In this document: positions 22,560 through 35,100 of the stretch, piece after piece
Layout: each line of letters opens with the position of its first letter
How positions within the stretch are numbered: the first letter of the stretch is position 1
Assembly: GCA_009746045.1 (NCBI GenBank)
Contig: RPFO01000471.1
Span: 32,060 to 96,059, forward strand
Source: Mesostigma viride
Taxonomy: Eukaryota > Streptophyta > Mesostigmatophyceae > Mesostigmatales > Mesostigmataceae
Direction of reading: 5' to 3'
DNA: 64,000 nucleotides
Made by a program: the position numbers and the translations under genes
Notes under the pieces: model-generated
The model's input: the letters and a program-made list of their open reading frames with translations, nothing else
What the model was told of the DNA's origin: nothing
Database searches by the model: none

Positions 22560-25500
22560 ATGGACCCCTCCCCTGCTATGCCGAAGCCCAGCTCTACCAG
22601 CATTATTGATTTTGGATATCCTAGTGGTTTCAGCCAGATATATGAGACCGTGGAGGTGTTGGGTACGGGGTGCTTCTCCGAGGTTGTGAAAGGCAGACGC
22701 CGAGTTTCTGAAGATGACGACGGCCCGAATCCGTGTGTAGCGGTAAAAAGGATCCCGAAAAAAAAGCTTGTCGAAGATCCTAGCATTATCGACGATATCG
22801 AAGTGGAAGTGAAAATCATGATGAAAGTACGCGAGGCCAACTGCTCGTACGCCAACATGCTTATCGAGGCGAGGGAAGATGATGATTATGTATATTTAAT
22901 CTTGGAGCTGTGCGAGGGCGGGGACCTGTTTGACCGGCTGGCTACACAACGGGAACCTCTCTCGGAACCGTACATCGCGAGGATAATTGCACAGGTCAGT
23001 GTCTGTGGCGGCACCTGTCTAACTAGCAAAAACCGTTTCATTTGTTTAGCTACTTGATGCTGTCCATCTCGGTGGCCAAACAGAGCGTGACCCTTGCACT
23101 TTTCCGCCATTCGCAGGGTATCACAATGCCCAGCCCCATCTGCGCCTATTTCCCCGCGAACTGCAGTAATGTGTAGACTTCCCGCATCTCTAGGAGGCAG
23201 AATTGGCACCTCAAGGCACAATCGCCTTAGTGTCATTAACACATCGATGAACTGTATGTGACACTCTGGTGTCATTGTAGTGGAGTGCATGTTGTATCTG
23301 TCTCTCAACTTTAATTTCCCAACCGCCCACCCTCCCACACCTCCCCCCATTCCTATCCTCCCCCACCCCCCCACCCCTCATCCCCTCACCCCCTCACCCC
23401 CTCACCCCCTCACCCCCTCACCCCTCACCCCTCACCCCCTCACCCCCTCACCCCTCACCCCTCACCCCTCACCCCCTCACCCCTCACCCCTCACCCCTCA
23501 CCCCCTCACCCCCTCACCCCCTCACCCCTCCCCGCCTCCCATCCTCCCAACCTCTTCAAGCTCCCTTACCTCCCCCATCTCCCCACCTCGCCACCTCGGT
23601 ACATGCATAATCTCTCGTGCCCAACCCGTCTCATCCTCCTCTCTCATTCCCTCCTCCCGCTTGACCCCCGTTCCCGTTGCTCTACTCCCTACACCCCACC
23701 CCCCACCCCCAGCTGCTCCACTTCCTCACCGAACTCCACCGGCTGGACCTGGCCCACCGCGACATCAAGCCCGGCAACCTGCTGCTTGCGCCCGACAACA
23801 GCTTGCGCGTGTCGGACTTCGGCCTGGCCTGCAGCTGTGGCCCGTTTGTCACTGTGCAGGAGGTGGCGGGGACCCCGCTCTACCTGGCACCGGAGGCCAT
23901 CCGGGGGGCCTTCTGCCAGAAGTCTGAGCTGTGGGCAGGTAGGGATGCGAGCGCTAGGATGTGTGTGGGCACTAGGATGCGTGCATGGGCTAGCATGGCT
24001 GTACTAGGATGCACACAGTAGCGAGGGCAAAGGTTGGCACATATGTGGCGGTAAGGGGGAGAACAAATGGCCCGCGAGGACCGTGGGATGAATTGCCGGC
24101 CCATAGTGTTTTGCCCATGGTCCTCCTCCTCCTCCTTCCCCTGCTCCTCCTCCTCCTCCTCCTCCTCCTCCTCCTCCTCCTCCTCCTCCTCCTCCTCCTC
24201 CTCCTCCTCCTCCTCCTCCTCCTCCTCCTCCTCCTCCTCCTCCTCCTCCTCCTCCTCCTCCTCCTCCTCCTCCTCCTCCTCCTCCTCCTCCTCCTCCTCC
24301 TCCTCCTCCTCCTCCTCCTCCTCCTCCTCCTCCTCTTCTTCTTCTTCTTCTTCTTCTTCTTCTTCTTCTTCTTCTTCTTCTTCTTCTTCTTCTTCTTCTT
24401 CTTCTTCTTCTTCTTCTTCTTCTTCTTCTTCTTCTTCTTCTTCTTCTTCTTCTTTTTCTTCTTCTTCAGTGATGTTAAACATCATTCAATCTAGTCGGTC
24501 CAATTGTCAACAGCCGCGATATGGACTCCCTGGTGGTGTGGCCATTTCGACTTTTGAGGAAGGACGCACCCTCTTTTTGAAGTAAGAGAAGGAGACCCCC
24601 CCATGTGTTGTTCCCCCCCAGGTCTGATCCCTCGCCCGACCTCTATGCCCCTCGTCGAGAAAACTGCTCAGGCCTTTTCGCGATGTGTCCGCGGCGTATC
24701 CTCACACCCGCCCACCCTATACTCAGACCCACTCACCTTACCATGGACATCATAAACCACCGGCCGCCCCTGCTCTGCCCCCATTGCCCCATTCCAGTGG
24801 GCTGCATCCTGTTCTGGATGTTGTCCGGCAAGCACCCCTTTGATGTCGGTGGGGCCGAGTTGGACCAGCTGGCGGCGCGCATCAGCACGGCTGATGTTGG
24901 CGACCTTACAGGGGGCCGATGGGACGCCGTGAGCGCTCCGGCCAAGGTACCTTTTCTGTGTTGGCATATTTATCGTGTGGCATAGCAGTGTGTGGCAGGG
25001 CAGGGAAGGGAAGGGAAGGGAAGGGAAGGGAAGGGAAGGGAAGGGAAGGGAAGGGAAGGGAAGGGAAGGGAAGGGAAGGGAAGGGAAGGGAAGGGAAGGG
25101 AAGGGAAGGGAAGGGAAGGGAAGGGAAGGGAAGGGAAGGGAAGGGAAGGGAAGGGAAGGGAAGGGAAGGGAAGGGAAGGGAAGGGAAGGGAAGGGCAGGG
25201 AAGGGAAGGGAAGGGAAGGGAAGGGAAGGGAAGGGAAGGGAAGGGAAGGGCAGGGCAGGGCAGGGCAGGGCAGGGCAGGGCAGGGCAGGGCAGGGCAGGG
25301 CAGGGCAGGGCAGGGCAGGGCAGGGCAGGGCAGGGCAGGGCAGGGCAGGGCAGGGCAGGGCAGGGGAGGGCATGGCATGGCATGCACTGGTTTATGGAGC
25401 TGCCCCTGTTCCCTTCACCCACACGTCTCCTTTCTGTTGGAGCAAGGCCCTCAAGGCCTCCCGTGTTGTCCGGCGTGGCATGCTTGGCAGCTCCCATCCA

Positions 25501-25810
25501 ATGTTGTTAGGCCGGCACGTGCTTAGATACGCCCCCCTTTGGTCTGACTTCTGCCTCCTCCCCTCCTCGCCTCGCCTGCCGTCCGCGCCCTTATACCCCC
25601 CCCATCTTCCATCCACGACACGCCCCGGCCTGTCTGAGTTGCTTACAAAATAGCATTGCTGCCTTCACATTAATGATCTCACCGCCTCAAAATCTGCTGG
25701 CCCATCGGCAGGACCTGGTGCGGCAGCTGCTGACCCGGGAGGTGTCGTTGCGGCCGACAGCACGGCAGGCGCTCGACCACCCATGGATACACACGCACGC
25801 GCCTGCGGAG
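22560..25810 (+). CDS. Ser/Thr protein kinase, at least 303 aa in four exons
   Basis: Exons: 22560-22994, 23713-23938, 24798-24946, 25712-25810. All are GT-AG with matching phases. Kinase landmarks in order: Gly loop LGTGCFSEVV (G35, G37), VAVKRI (K63), hinge LILELCEGGDLFDRL, catalytic loop HRDIKPGN (D162), DFG (D180), GTPLYLAPE (E206), then WAVGCILFWMLSGKHPFD and LRPTARQALDHPWI. All catalytic residues are present, so it should be active. The subdomain pattern is closest to the CaMK/CDPK group, but no EF-hands or calmodulin site are seen. Without further splicing the frame runs to a stop at 25,957 (about 351 aa). GTGACG at 25,811 could instead be a donor to undetected 3' exons. Confidence 0.85.
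23366..23528. repeat. (CACCCCT/CACCCCCT)n microsatellite in kinase intron 1
   Basis: About 22 units of CACCCCT or CACCCCCT on the sense strand, inside the 22,995-23,712 intron. Confidence 0.9.
24121..24468. repeat. (TCC)n-(TTC)n microsatellite in kinase intron 2
   Basis: About 70 TCC units switch abruptly near 24,335 to about 45 TTC units. It is a nearly perfect pyrimidine tract of about 350 bases on the sense strand, inside intron 23,939-24,797. The poly-Glu, poly-Leu and poly-Ser frames it creates are not genes. Confidence 0.95.
25004..25369. repeat. (GGGAA)n-(GGGCA)n microsatellite in kinase intron 3
   Basis: About 49 GGGAA units with one interrupting GGGCA are followed by about 24 GGGCA units on the sense strand, in intron 24,947-25,711. 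Confidence 0.95.
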
Positions 25811-26714
25811 GTGACGGGGGGCGAGGGCCGTCCCGCACTGGGGTGGACAGGGAGGGAGGTACGCCCGTGGGTGGCATGGTGGAGTGGTGTGGTCAAGGGG
25901 CTGGTTGCGTGGCTTGGTCAGGGTGCTGCGATGAGGCTGAGATATTTTTTAGGCTGAGATGTATGTGAGGGTAAGATATTGCTATATAATAGCGTATGGT
26001 CGATGACTTGGATGATTACATCGTCCATGATATGAGCAACTAGGGTTCTTTGGGGCCACTCTGTCCGTGCCTGCACTTGTGTGCGCGTGTTGCCTCCCTT
26101 TCTTGCGGCTTGCAGCACGTACAGGGATACACGGTGCCAGAAGGCTGTGGCATTGCCCATACATGTGTTTTGTTATCAGTTCAGGTGGACCGTATGGACC
26201 CCCCCCACACCCTGCCAGCGGGGCTGTTGAGGAATCATACCGACAGACATCGATGATCTAGTCTAAGCTTTTGATAGCTCAGATGAAAAAGTTCTCATAA
26301 AAGCATAATGAAAGATATGTGCGTACAACTCGCCATGTTGGGATGGCCTTTGCGAAGCCTAGCTCTTCTTCTGCAAGTTAGCAAGTGGCAAGTTGCAGAA
26401 TCTAAAAATAGGGATAGGTTCCCAAGAAGGGCCTGGCTGGACTTTTTCCCACACTTGGTTTTCCATGGAAGGGATGTTACGTCCGCGGATACCAAGGAGA
26501 CAAAGTGGATACGTTGTTTTCAAAGCCCCAGGTCAAACAGATGAGTTTTACTAGTTGTAAGGTTGTCATGTTTGCATGTGGCTGTTTTTCATGCAAAGTT
26601 TAGCCTAAAAATGTATCATGCGAGCTAGCGACATCTAAAAGGCAAGCTGGCTGCGTGGGCTTGCGTATTTTATTGGCCGTAAAGATACAGCTTCAGACTT
26701 CGTTTTGTGGCCAT

Positions 26715-26868
26715 GGGGCCCCTGGGTTGGCAAGCTGCCCCCAACCCCCACGGGGCCCAAGTTTGGCTTCTTGGCTGGGCCAGGATCCATCCTGGCGGGC
26801 CGCACAAGGGTTGGTGCCACGGTCCAGGCGCTGGACACGGACGGTTTCCTGCGGCCCCTCTTCATGCG
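26715..26868 (+). CDS. Possible coding exon of unknown gene
   Basis: A plus-strand frame gives LPPTPTGPKFGFLAGPGS, then TVQALDTDGFLRPLFMR, ending at a donor-like CG|GTGAAT. A possible next exon lies at 26,997-27,041 (RRSASTQMRFPSFLKG, donor GTAAGG). No family is recognised. It could be a 3' exon of the kinase gene or unrelated. Confidence 0.25.
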
Positions 26869-27089
26869 GTGAATCTGTCGTGGTTTCGCTTCTGGCTGGT
26901 GGAATAAGTACTAACGCTGTGACGATCGGCTTGTGTTGTGTACCATGTTGTTGGGTCTACTTGCCGGGGCCCCCTGCGGCGCGCTTACCACAGACGTTCT
27001 GCTTCTACACAGATGCGCTTTCCATCTTTTTTGAAGGGTAAGGAACATAGCAGCGTGAAAGGTAGTACGTGCGCTCATGCCTGTGGCAG

Positions 27090-27190
27090 GGCAAGTAGAA
27101 GGAAGGCACGAGGATTGACATTGTGGGGCGGAATTGAGGGCAAGTAAAAGGAAGGCACGAGGATTGACATTGTGGGGCGGAATTGGCAGA
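27090..27190. repeat. 51-bp direct duplication
   Basis: The stretch with GGAAGGCACGAGGATTGACA followed by TTGTGGGGCGGAATTG occurs twice in tandem. The 27,190-29,100 region shows no convincing gene. Confidence 0.7.
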
Positions 27191-29124
27191 CAGGCGGCCC
27201 AATTTTTTTTTTTTTCGTACTGTACCAAAGGAGGCTTACATCGTAGCGAAGCGAATGGAAGAGGGGGTCGACACAGTACTGAGTTTTTTGTGTGTCATTT
27301 TCTCGCGCGCTTTCCTGGCATCGCCCGCGTGTTCGTCGAGTGGGTGCACAAAGCTGGTAGCCCCTCAGGAAGCAGCACTCATTCGGCCAGCGTACCATCT
27401 AGTTGTACACTAAAAATCGCAGGCCAGTTTGTCTGCCAAAATATGCCAGGGGGCGGATTCCTGGACTAGGTCAGGCGCAACCTAGACGTTGGCGCTGGTT
27501 TGCCGCAAGAATTGCATGTGCCCATAGCTGCTGCTGGTGGGGTGGTTGCTGCATGCGTAGGGAAAGCGGCTGCTTGATCCCTGGCCAGGGGGCTGGCTGA
27601 TGACTCAGTGCTTGAGGACTCTGTGCTGGCTTTAGGTCTTTTGTGTTCATCAGACAGGTGTTCTGGCCCCATTTGTTGCGGCACTTGGTAGTGCGGGATA
27701 CAGCACCTAGAGTTTGCCGGGCTTATCGAGAGTGGCAGGGTTGTGTGGCTGGTGTGTCAATGCTATGGGAGGCCGCTTCCTGCTCAGATGCACTGTCAGT
27801 TGATTTGAGAGTGCAAACGGTGGCCAGGAAGCAGAATTCAGCTCACCTGCTCAAGTCTGACCCCCTGGCTAATTCTTCGTTTATAGGAGCATCTGCAGTG
27901 CATTCTCAGCAATGGCGCATGAATCGCCACTGTCGGACCGGGCGTTTGTGGTAAGGTGTGCATGAGCTATCCTTGGGCATGGTGAGCCAATGTGTCATTG
28001 TTGACCCTCCCATGATTTCAAAGCCAATGTAGAGGTATGTCAAGACATGTGCCACCGTCGGCTTGATTTACCAGTTCTTCACAAAGCCAGGTTCCAGGCA
28101 TCTCATTCCCCTTGCTTGCCATCTTTGGGTGTGCCAGGAAAGATGTATGGAACTGTCGGTTTTACTTACTGATTGGCTAATGGGCATGCGTTATATCGTT
28201 CTGGCTCTTGACTGTTGGCACGGGCATGGTTGCCCGGCGTGCCAACCTGCCCCACATGTGTACACATGCAACTCCGCACTCCGAAGACAGCGCGAAACTT
28301 TTAAGAAGGGGTATTCTGCCTTAAGAATCATTGCATTTGTTATCGCCCTAGTGTCTCTGAGCATGCAGTACTTCAATAAATAGTAATTATGGCCTTGAAA
28401 GTCGAATGCCATGGGTGACTTGCGTTCCAAAAGGTGGGCCAGAAGAACACATTTGTATGATCGATTGTGTCCCCCCCCCCCCCACAACGAGTGTGGTGGC
28501 GAAGGAACAAATTATGCTACTTGAAATTATGCTACGGATAATGGAATAGTCATGCATTGCACGTGCATGGATGACTTTGTGCATATGATGTCCAAGTCAT
28601 TCATTCAGTATGTGTCGATTCAATATAAAATACATTGTGTAAAGGATACAACAGCATTACCTGGAGTCAACTGGCTGGGCTACAGGCAATGATCAGACGC
28701 AGTGAAGTATCAAATGCAAATGATATCACTATAATGCAATGATATAAGATGCAATGACATATCGTACATGGCGATGTTCACGGCACGGTAATAATGTCGG
28801 ATGGAAGCCAATTTGCCAAATGATACACAACAGACTCCTGCCCAGTCATTCACTGCATGCACATCAGAACATCATTAGCCTTCTAGGCTTTATAAAGAAC
28901 AAGCGTGAAGAGCAAACTACACACAAATATAAAAACACATCCTTGAGCACGAATACTAGCATACTGGAACGATGATAAGGTGAATACAGATCAACATGTG
29001 CACGTTCCATGTTTGCTGGCAAACAATAAAATTATTAAACACAGCTGACAGCGCACAAGTCTGCCAACTGGCTGGCCATCATGAAGGTCATTATACACCA
29101 CAGAATCGTAGTGAAAGAATCCAC

Positions 29125-32100
29125 TTAGATCCCGGATAATGTCGCCTTGAGCAATGCGATGTCAACGGGCTTGCGTAGAAATCTGCCCATGTGTGTCCAG
29201 TGTGCACAGCATCAAGAACAAGGAACAAAGGCAAGAAAACACACGAGAAAGTAAGGCAGATTCCTGGGTATGACATACAAGTGGATTTTGGCAGTCGGTG
29301 ATTTCACAGCTGGTTACCAAGGCAGCACGCTTGGCATGTCTTTCAAGCATGGTTGTCACCAAAGTAAATCAGCCCTGAGGGCTGGCCCAGATCCATCCAC
29401 CCCCCAGAAACATCCCTGCATGCTAACATAACCAAGGATTAGCTGCAACTGTGCTCAAAACACAACTCTAAGTGGGATCAACAGTTGCAGGGACGAAGAA
29501 GAGAGGTAGTACTAAAGAAAAGCATGGCATATCATTTGTTGCGAGAAACCTGACACACAAGCCTTATGGCTGCCTGCCCTTGATAAGGCTGCCTGCCCTT
29601 GATAAGGCTGCCTGCCCTTACCAAGCGAATACATATTCTTCGATGCGGCAACTAGCCCCATCCTCACTCACCACCCACTTCCCTTCCCCGAGCATGAACA
29701 AACACGCAAGCCTTCCTCCCCTAACGCTCCTTGCCTCGCAACCGTGAATGCATGCATCAAGGCTGCTGCTGCACATTGACAAGACCCCTCGCGCCTGCTC
29801 ACCCCGTCATGCCTGCCTCCTGGCAGAGCTGCTCGTCCCGCGGCTGCGTGTGCGCGGTCAGCGCGTAGATGGGCACGCGCCGCTTGCCGCGTGAGGCCTC
29901 GTGCGCGCGGATGTTTCGTGTGGCCTGGAAGCCGTCCAGCACGGGCATCTGCCGCGCAACCCCAGAGATACCCACACATGGCACGCACCCCAAGAGACCC
30001 ACATGGCAAGGGTGAGCACCCAGCGTGCAGCGCAGCATGCATAGAAACACGCCCGTGGATATGTAGCGTGTGGCGGTGGCAGGGCACATAGCAGACATGA
30101 GCATGCCGACCATTCCCATAGAAAGAAGAACACAACAAGAGACGAGGCGGTGATTGCCATAACACCAAGGCCAAGGCAACCAACCGGCGATATGGCCATA
30201 GACCTGCCTACCGATGAGGGTGGTGCCCCCAAATCTGCCCACCGCGGCAGGGGGGTGCGCCTATGTACGCTAGGATACCTGCCAGTCCTGCGCACGTCAT
30301 ACCACCTACCAGTCCTGCACATGTCATCACACCTGCCAGTCCTGCGCACGTCATCCCACCTACCAGTCCTGCACATGTCATCACACCTGCCAGTCCTGCG
30401 CACGTCATCCCACCTACCAGTCCTGCACATGTCATCCCACCTGCCAGTCCTGTGCACGTCATCCCACCTGCCAGCCCTGTGCATGGTCTGTACCTGGCAG
30501 TCCATGAGGATCGCGTCCCACTCCTCCGCCACCGCACGCTGGGCGGCAATCTCCCCGTTGCCCACCACGCACACGTCCGTGTGGCCGAGTGAGAGCAGGA
30601 TCTTGGTGATCAGCCGCTGGTTGACCACGTTGTCCTGTGCATAATGGTGGGGGTGTGGGGGGAGACATGATCAGCCGCTGGTTGACCACGTTGTCCTGTG
30701 CATAATGGTGGGGGTGTGGGGGGAGACATGCTTGTTGTTACTTTGTTGTTGATGTTCTCGGTAGTGTTGGTTTTGATGGTAGGGCAAGGTAGTGTTGGTG
30801 TTGGCGGTGGCAGGGGCGGTGGTGATAATGGCGATGCCCAGGGGGCAGAGACTAGTGATGGCATGCAACCAGGCAGAGCGATGCAAGGGACCTGCCAAGA
30901 GCAAGCACCCACAAGCCGAACGTGACACCCATACGGCGCTGACCATCGGATCCTGCGAGGAAAGTCCTGGCCACTTGCACCAGGTCAGGTCCCTCCCGCG
31001 GGCCTTCGCGGATGGCTACTTGACCTCCCTCAGGCACCCCTTGGGCTCCCCTCCGCCCTCTTTTTGGCCCCTCTGGCGTACGCCTCCAAATCCAGGATCA
31101 CGACAATGTCCAGTAATTAAATCACATGGCTGTATAAACAGGGGCTCAAATAGCCTTTCACTCATGTGCCTCCATAGGGGGGTCACGTCACACTCTGGCG
31201 TGAGCGCTTCAACTCTTGGAAGGTGGTTGTGCGATGATACCGCGGTTTTACATTTAAGGGCGCCATGAGAGTTCTATGCAACAGGTGACAAGGTATGTTG
31301 TGGCGCGGCAGCGTCTGCATTGAAGCTGGCCACTAATGATAGGGGAAAAAATAATATATCTCATGTCCAATAGCATGCAGGAGCACCCAGTACCATAGCA
31401 TGTGGGCCCAGCCGCCACCTGGCGGCTTGCGCCAGCGCCACCACGATGTTGCCCACCGCAAGCACCCCTTGGCCTCACACAAGAGGTGCACACCTTTCCG
31501 CTTTGCCCACCCCAAGAGCATCCACTGCGCACGCTGGGAGCGTGGGGTGCCGGAATGCTCACCTCTGCCACCAGCACGCGCAGTCCTTTCGGGTGGTGGG
31601 GGTTGACCGGGGACCCTACAGGAGAGCCCTGGGACGAGATCGCGTCGGCCAATGCCTGTGATGCGCCACCCATGAATGCGGCGCTGCCTGAGAATGCCGT
31701 CATCAGGGGGTTGTCCGCGCTTGCCAGGGCTGGGACGGGCACACCGACGCGCCCCGCGTGCAGCGAGTGGCTGCCGCTACCACTCCCACTCGCGCTGCCA
31801 TCCGGGCCCCCATGTCCCTCCATGCCCCCCCCCTGGCGCTGTGTGTGCCGCTCGGGCAGCACCGCGAGCGCCTCGTTGTCCATTGAGAAGGTGAGGCGCG
31901 CGGGCTGGAAATGGGTCGGCGTGTTCACGGCGTCTTCCACGAGGGAGGGCATGTCCAAGGCGGGCGGGCGCGTGCGCTGGCGTAGCGCGGCCTGGATGAC
32001 CCGTTCGAGCCGCCATGGGTGCAGCGGGTGGTTGACCAGCAGCATCTTGCATACGGCCATCTGGGGTGTGTGTGGGGGGGTACGGTCGCCCCGAAGATGG

Positions 32101-35100
32101 GGGGAGGGCAGAGCCGCAGGATGACGAGGGAGAAGGATGAGTGCATGGGCACGAGAACGTGGCAAGGGGAAAACCGCAAGAGCGATGCGAACGCGAGGGG
32201 CAGCGAGCGATGCGAATGTGGCCATGGGGAGAGGCGAGGTGGGAGCGAGGAAGAGCTCGCGGTTGCCTGCATGACCACATCCGAGCAGGTGCCTGCGTGC
32301 GGGAATGGGCGGACTATTGGGTCAGGCAGGTGTGTGGGTGCATGCACAGACAGGTGGGCGGCTTGGTGGGCAAGCCGCATAGTGCATACCAGTGGAGGGG
32401 CATGCAGAGTGCGTGCTCAAGGAGCGAATGCACAGGATGTAGTGCAGGTTCACCCGGTTGAACTGCACGCAGGAAGGCCAGGAGGCATGGTGGGGCACAT
32501 GTTGGCAAGGAGAACAGGGGGGCCCAAGGCATGGATGCACACACAGAATGGGATATTTCGCGGCACTGAGAATACAAGAGGTCCTGGTGATGACTCCACC
32601 AGCGGTTTGTTGCCCAGTGGCTGGCAAGAAGAAAGGACAAGCCAAAGAGCAGGGAAGAAGAGGGATGGCCTGAGCTGCTCCCTCTGGGACAGGTCATGGG
32701 CAACAGTAAGGATGATGGTAGGTCGCCGCGGCAGCTAACATGCTGGCACGCACGTAGCCTCGGGGAGCACGTGTGGGACCTCCCACCCACGCTCAAGGTC
32801 AAGGTCAGCGGTGAAGCTTTCTTTCACGTAGTCAACAGCATGGTGGCATGCCCGCAGACAACGCGGGTACCTTCTCGTGGGGGCAGGGCGGCGGCAGGTT
32901 CCCGTCCGCATCGCCCACCGCGCAGCACTCGGTGCATCGGCTGGCCGTCTTGACGATGGCATCGCGGATCATGGCCCGCAGGTTGCGCCACACAACGCGC
33001 TGGCGGCTGGACCCCGCAGAGACCAGCCAGGTGAGGCAGCAGGCGTCGGGCAGCCATGAGAGCAGCGCCCCCATGGAGTCGTGCAGCTGCGGGCACACGG
33101 AAACACCCGACCGTTAGCTGGGCACATCGTTAGTTTGGCGCAGGCCATGCCAAAGGCACACACCAATCAGCCCCTCCCCTCCCCTCCTCTCCCCTCCCCT
33201 CCCCTCCCCTCCCCTCCCCTCCCCTCCCCTCCCTCCCCTCCCCTCCCCTCCCTCCCTCCCTCCCCTCCCCTCCCCTCCCCTCCCCTCCCCTCCCTCCCCT
33301 CCCCTCCCCTCCCCTCCCCTCCCCTCCCCTCCCCTCCCCTCCCCTCCCCTCCCTCCCTCCCCTCCCCTCCCCTCCCCTCCCTTCCCCTCCCCTGAGAAGC
33401 GGCAAAAGGAAGAAGCTCCCATGTACCTTTGGGTTGGGGGTCGGCACACAACACGTGGCAGGCATGGCAGCCCCCAGGCTTCACTCCGTAGGCAAGCCCC
33501 AGGGGGGAGGAGGCAGGCGCGCCTAGGGGATCGTCGCGCAGGGACTACCCTTTCGTGAGCCGAAACAGCTCGCAATGGCAGTTACGACAGGCAGGTGCGC
33601 ATGCAGCATGACTGGGGACGGGCGCCAGCCACCTCACGTCCCCAGGACCGCAATCGGCAGCACCCACATCTATCCCACTGCCCTCGCCTACATGATTTAC
33701 ATCAAGAACATTTCACTACGGTAATGATCATTGAATAAGAAACACAACCATCGATACCTCACCTCTGCGCTGCTGGGCGCCTCGTCCATTTCCTCCTCGT
33801 CTGATTCCTCCTGGAGAGACTCCTCCACCAGCGCCGTCTTGGCCGCGCTGCTGTCGCCGTCACCCCCTAGGGAGAGCATGCGCGCCATCAGCGCGCTCCA
33901 CGTGCTCAGCATGCCGCCACCAGAGCCGGCCGCCCCAGCACTCACCGACAAGGCTCCCGTGCTGACGCTGGCCACCGAGGTGCCACCGGCAGTGCCAGGC
34001 TGTGCCCCGGCCACACCCTGCTCCCCGCCGCACTTGTCCACGGCACTGTCCGTGGTTCCTGGAGCATCATAGGGGGGCTTATGGGCGAGCGGGAAGGACG
34101 CGATGGGCGGCGGCGATGACACGCCCCCTGCGGGCGCCGCCGTGTCGAGCTTTGCATGGCTGCGCACGCCCAGCGGGGAGCCGTTGCCGGCATTACTGTT
34201 GGCGTTGGCGCTACTGCCGTTGTTGTTGGTGATGCCATTGTTGCTGGCGTTGGTGTTGCTGCTCGCGGTGTCCGAGCCCTCGCTGCGCAGCGAGGATGCG
34301 CGAAGCAGCGATGCGGGGCTGCGCGGCGCGAGAGGCGACCCGCCCCGGCCCCGCGGGCTCTGCCGCGAGAGCGTGCTTTGCCGCGAGAGCGTGCTCTGCC
34401 GCGAGAGCGTCATGGCGCGCGGGAGCACCTCCGTGTCGGACGCAAACAGCGAGCTGTCCACAAACGCCATCACGATGCGTGGGGGGGGGAAGGCGGGGGC
34501 CCCGTCGCGGCCGCGGCTGCTCCCTTCGTTCCCGGCTCGCCCACCCACGATGCGGGACCGTGCAGCGTCCGCAGCGTGCCCCGACAGCTCCTGGTCCTGG
34601 GCAGGTATCGCCACGCCCTTGGGCCGCAGCCCGTCACTGTCGCGCGTCACGATCTCCCCCTTGCGGCTGTTCTCGTCGGGCCGCGGCATCGCCAGCACGC
34701 GCCGCAGCTGCGCGTGCGTGCATGCCTCAATCACAAAGAACCCGCGCTGCTGCAGCCAGGTGGCCACCACGCGGGCCTCAGACGCACATGGCATGGCCAG
34801 CAGGACGCCGAACCTGGGTGCTGGTGGCTGCCACCCTGCCGCGCTGCTACCCTCGCGGCCGTTTGTCGAGATGGACTCGGTGCGCGACACCTGCCCCTTG
34901 CGTGGAGCATGCTGGGGGCTGTTGGAGCTGTTGGGGCCGCTGGTGCCTGTACCCCCACCGCCAAAGAGCAGCCGGGCGGGGTGCCAGGCGGGGAGCTGGT
35001 GGGCGCTCGCCAGTGCACGGAGCCGCGCAATCTCGCGGGCAAAGAGGGACCTGGTGGGCTTACTCAGCGTGCTGCCATCCGACACCGTGCGCGCTAGGGG

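Noticed and set aside
23880-24585. Poly-Glu, poly-Ser, poly-Leu and poly-Phe frames
   Set aside because: They are by-products of the (TCC)n(TTC)n microsatellite within a kinase intron.
30286-30482. CRISPR-like look of regularly spaced short repeats
   Set aside because: Units are contiguous without unique spacers, and the locus is an intron of a eukaryotic gene.
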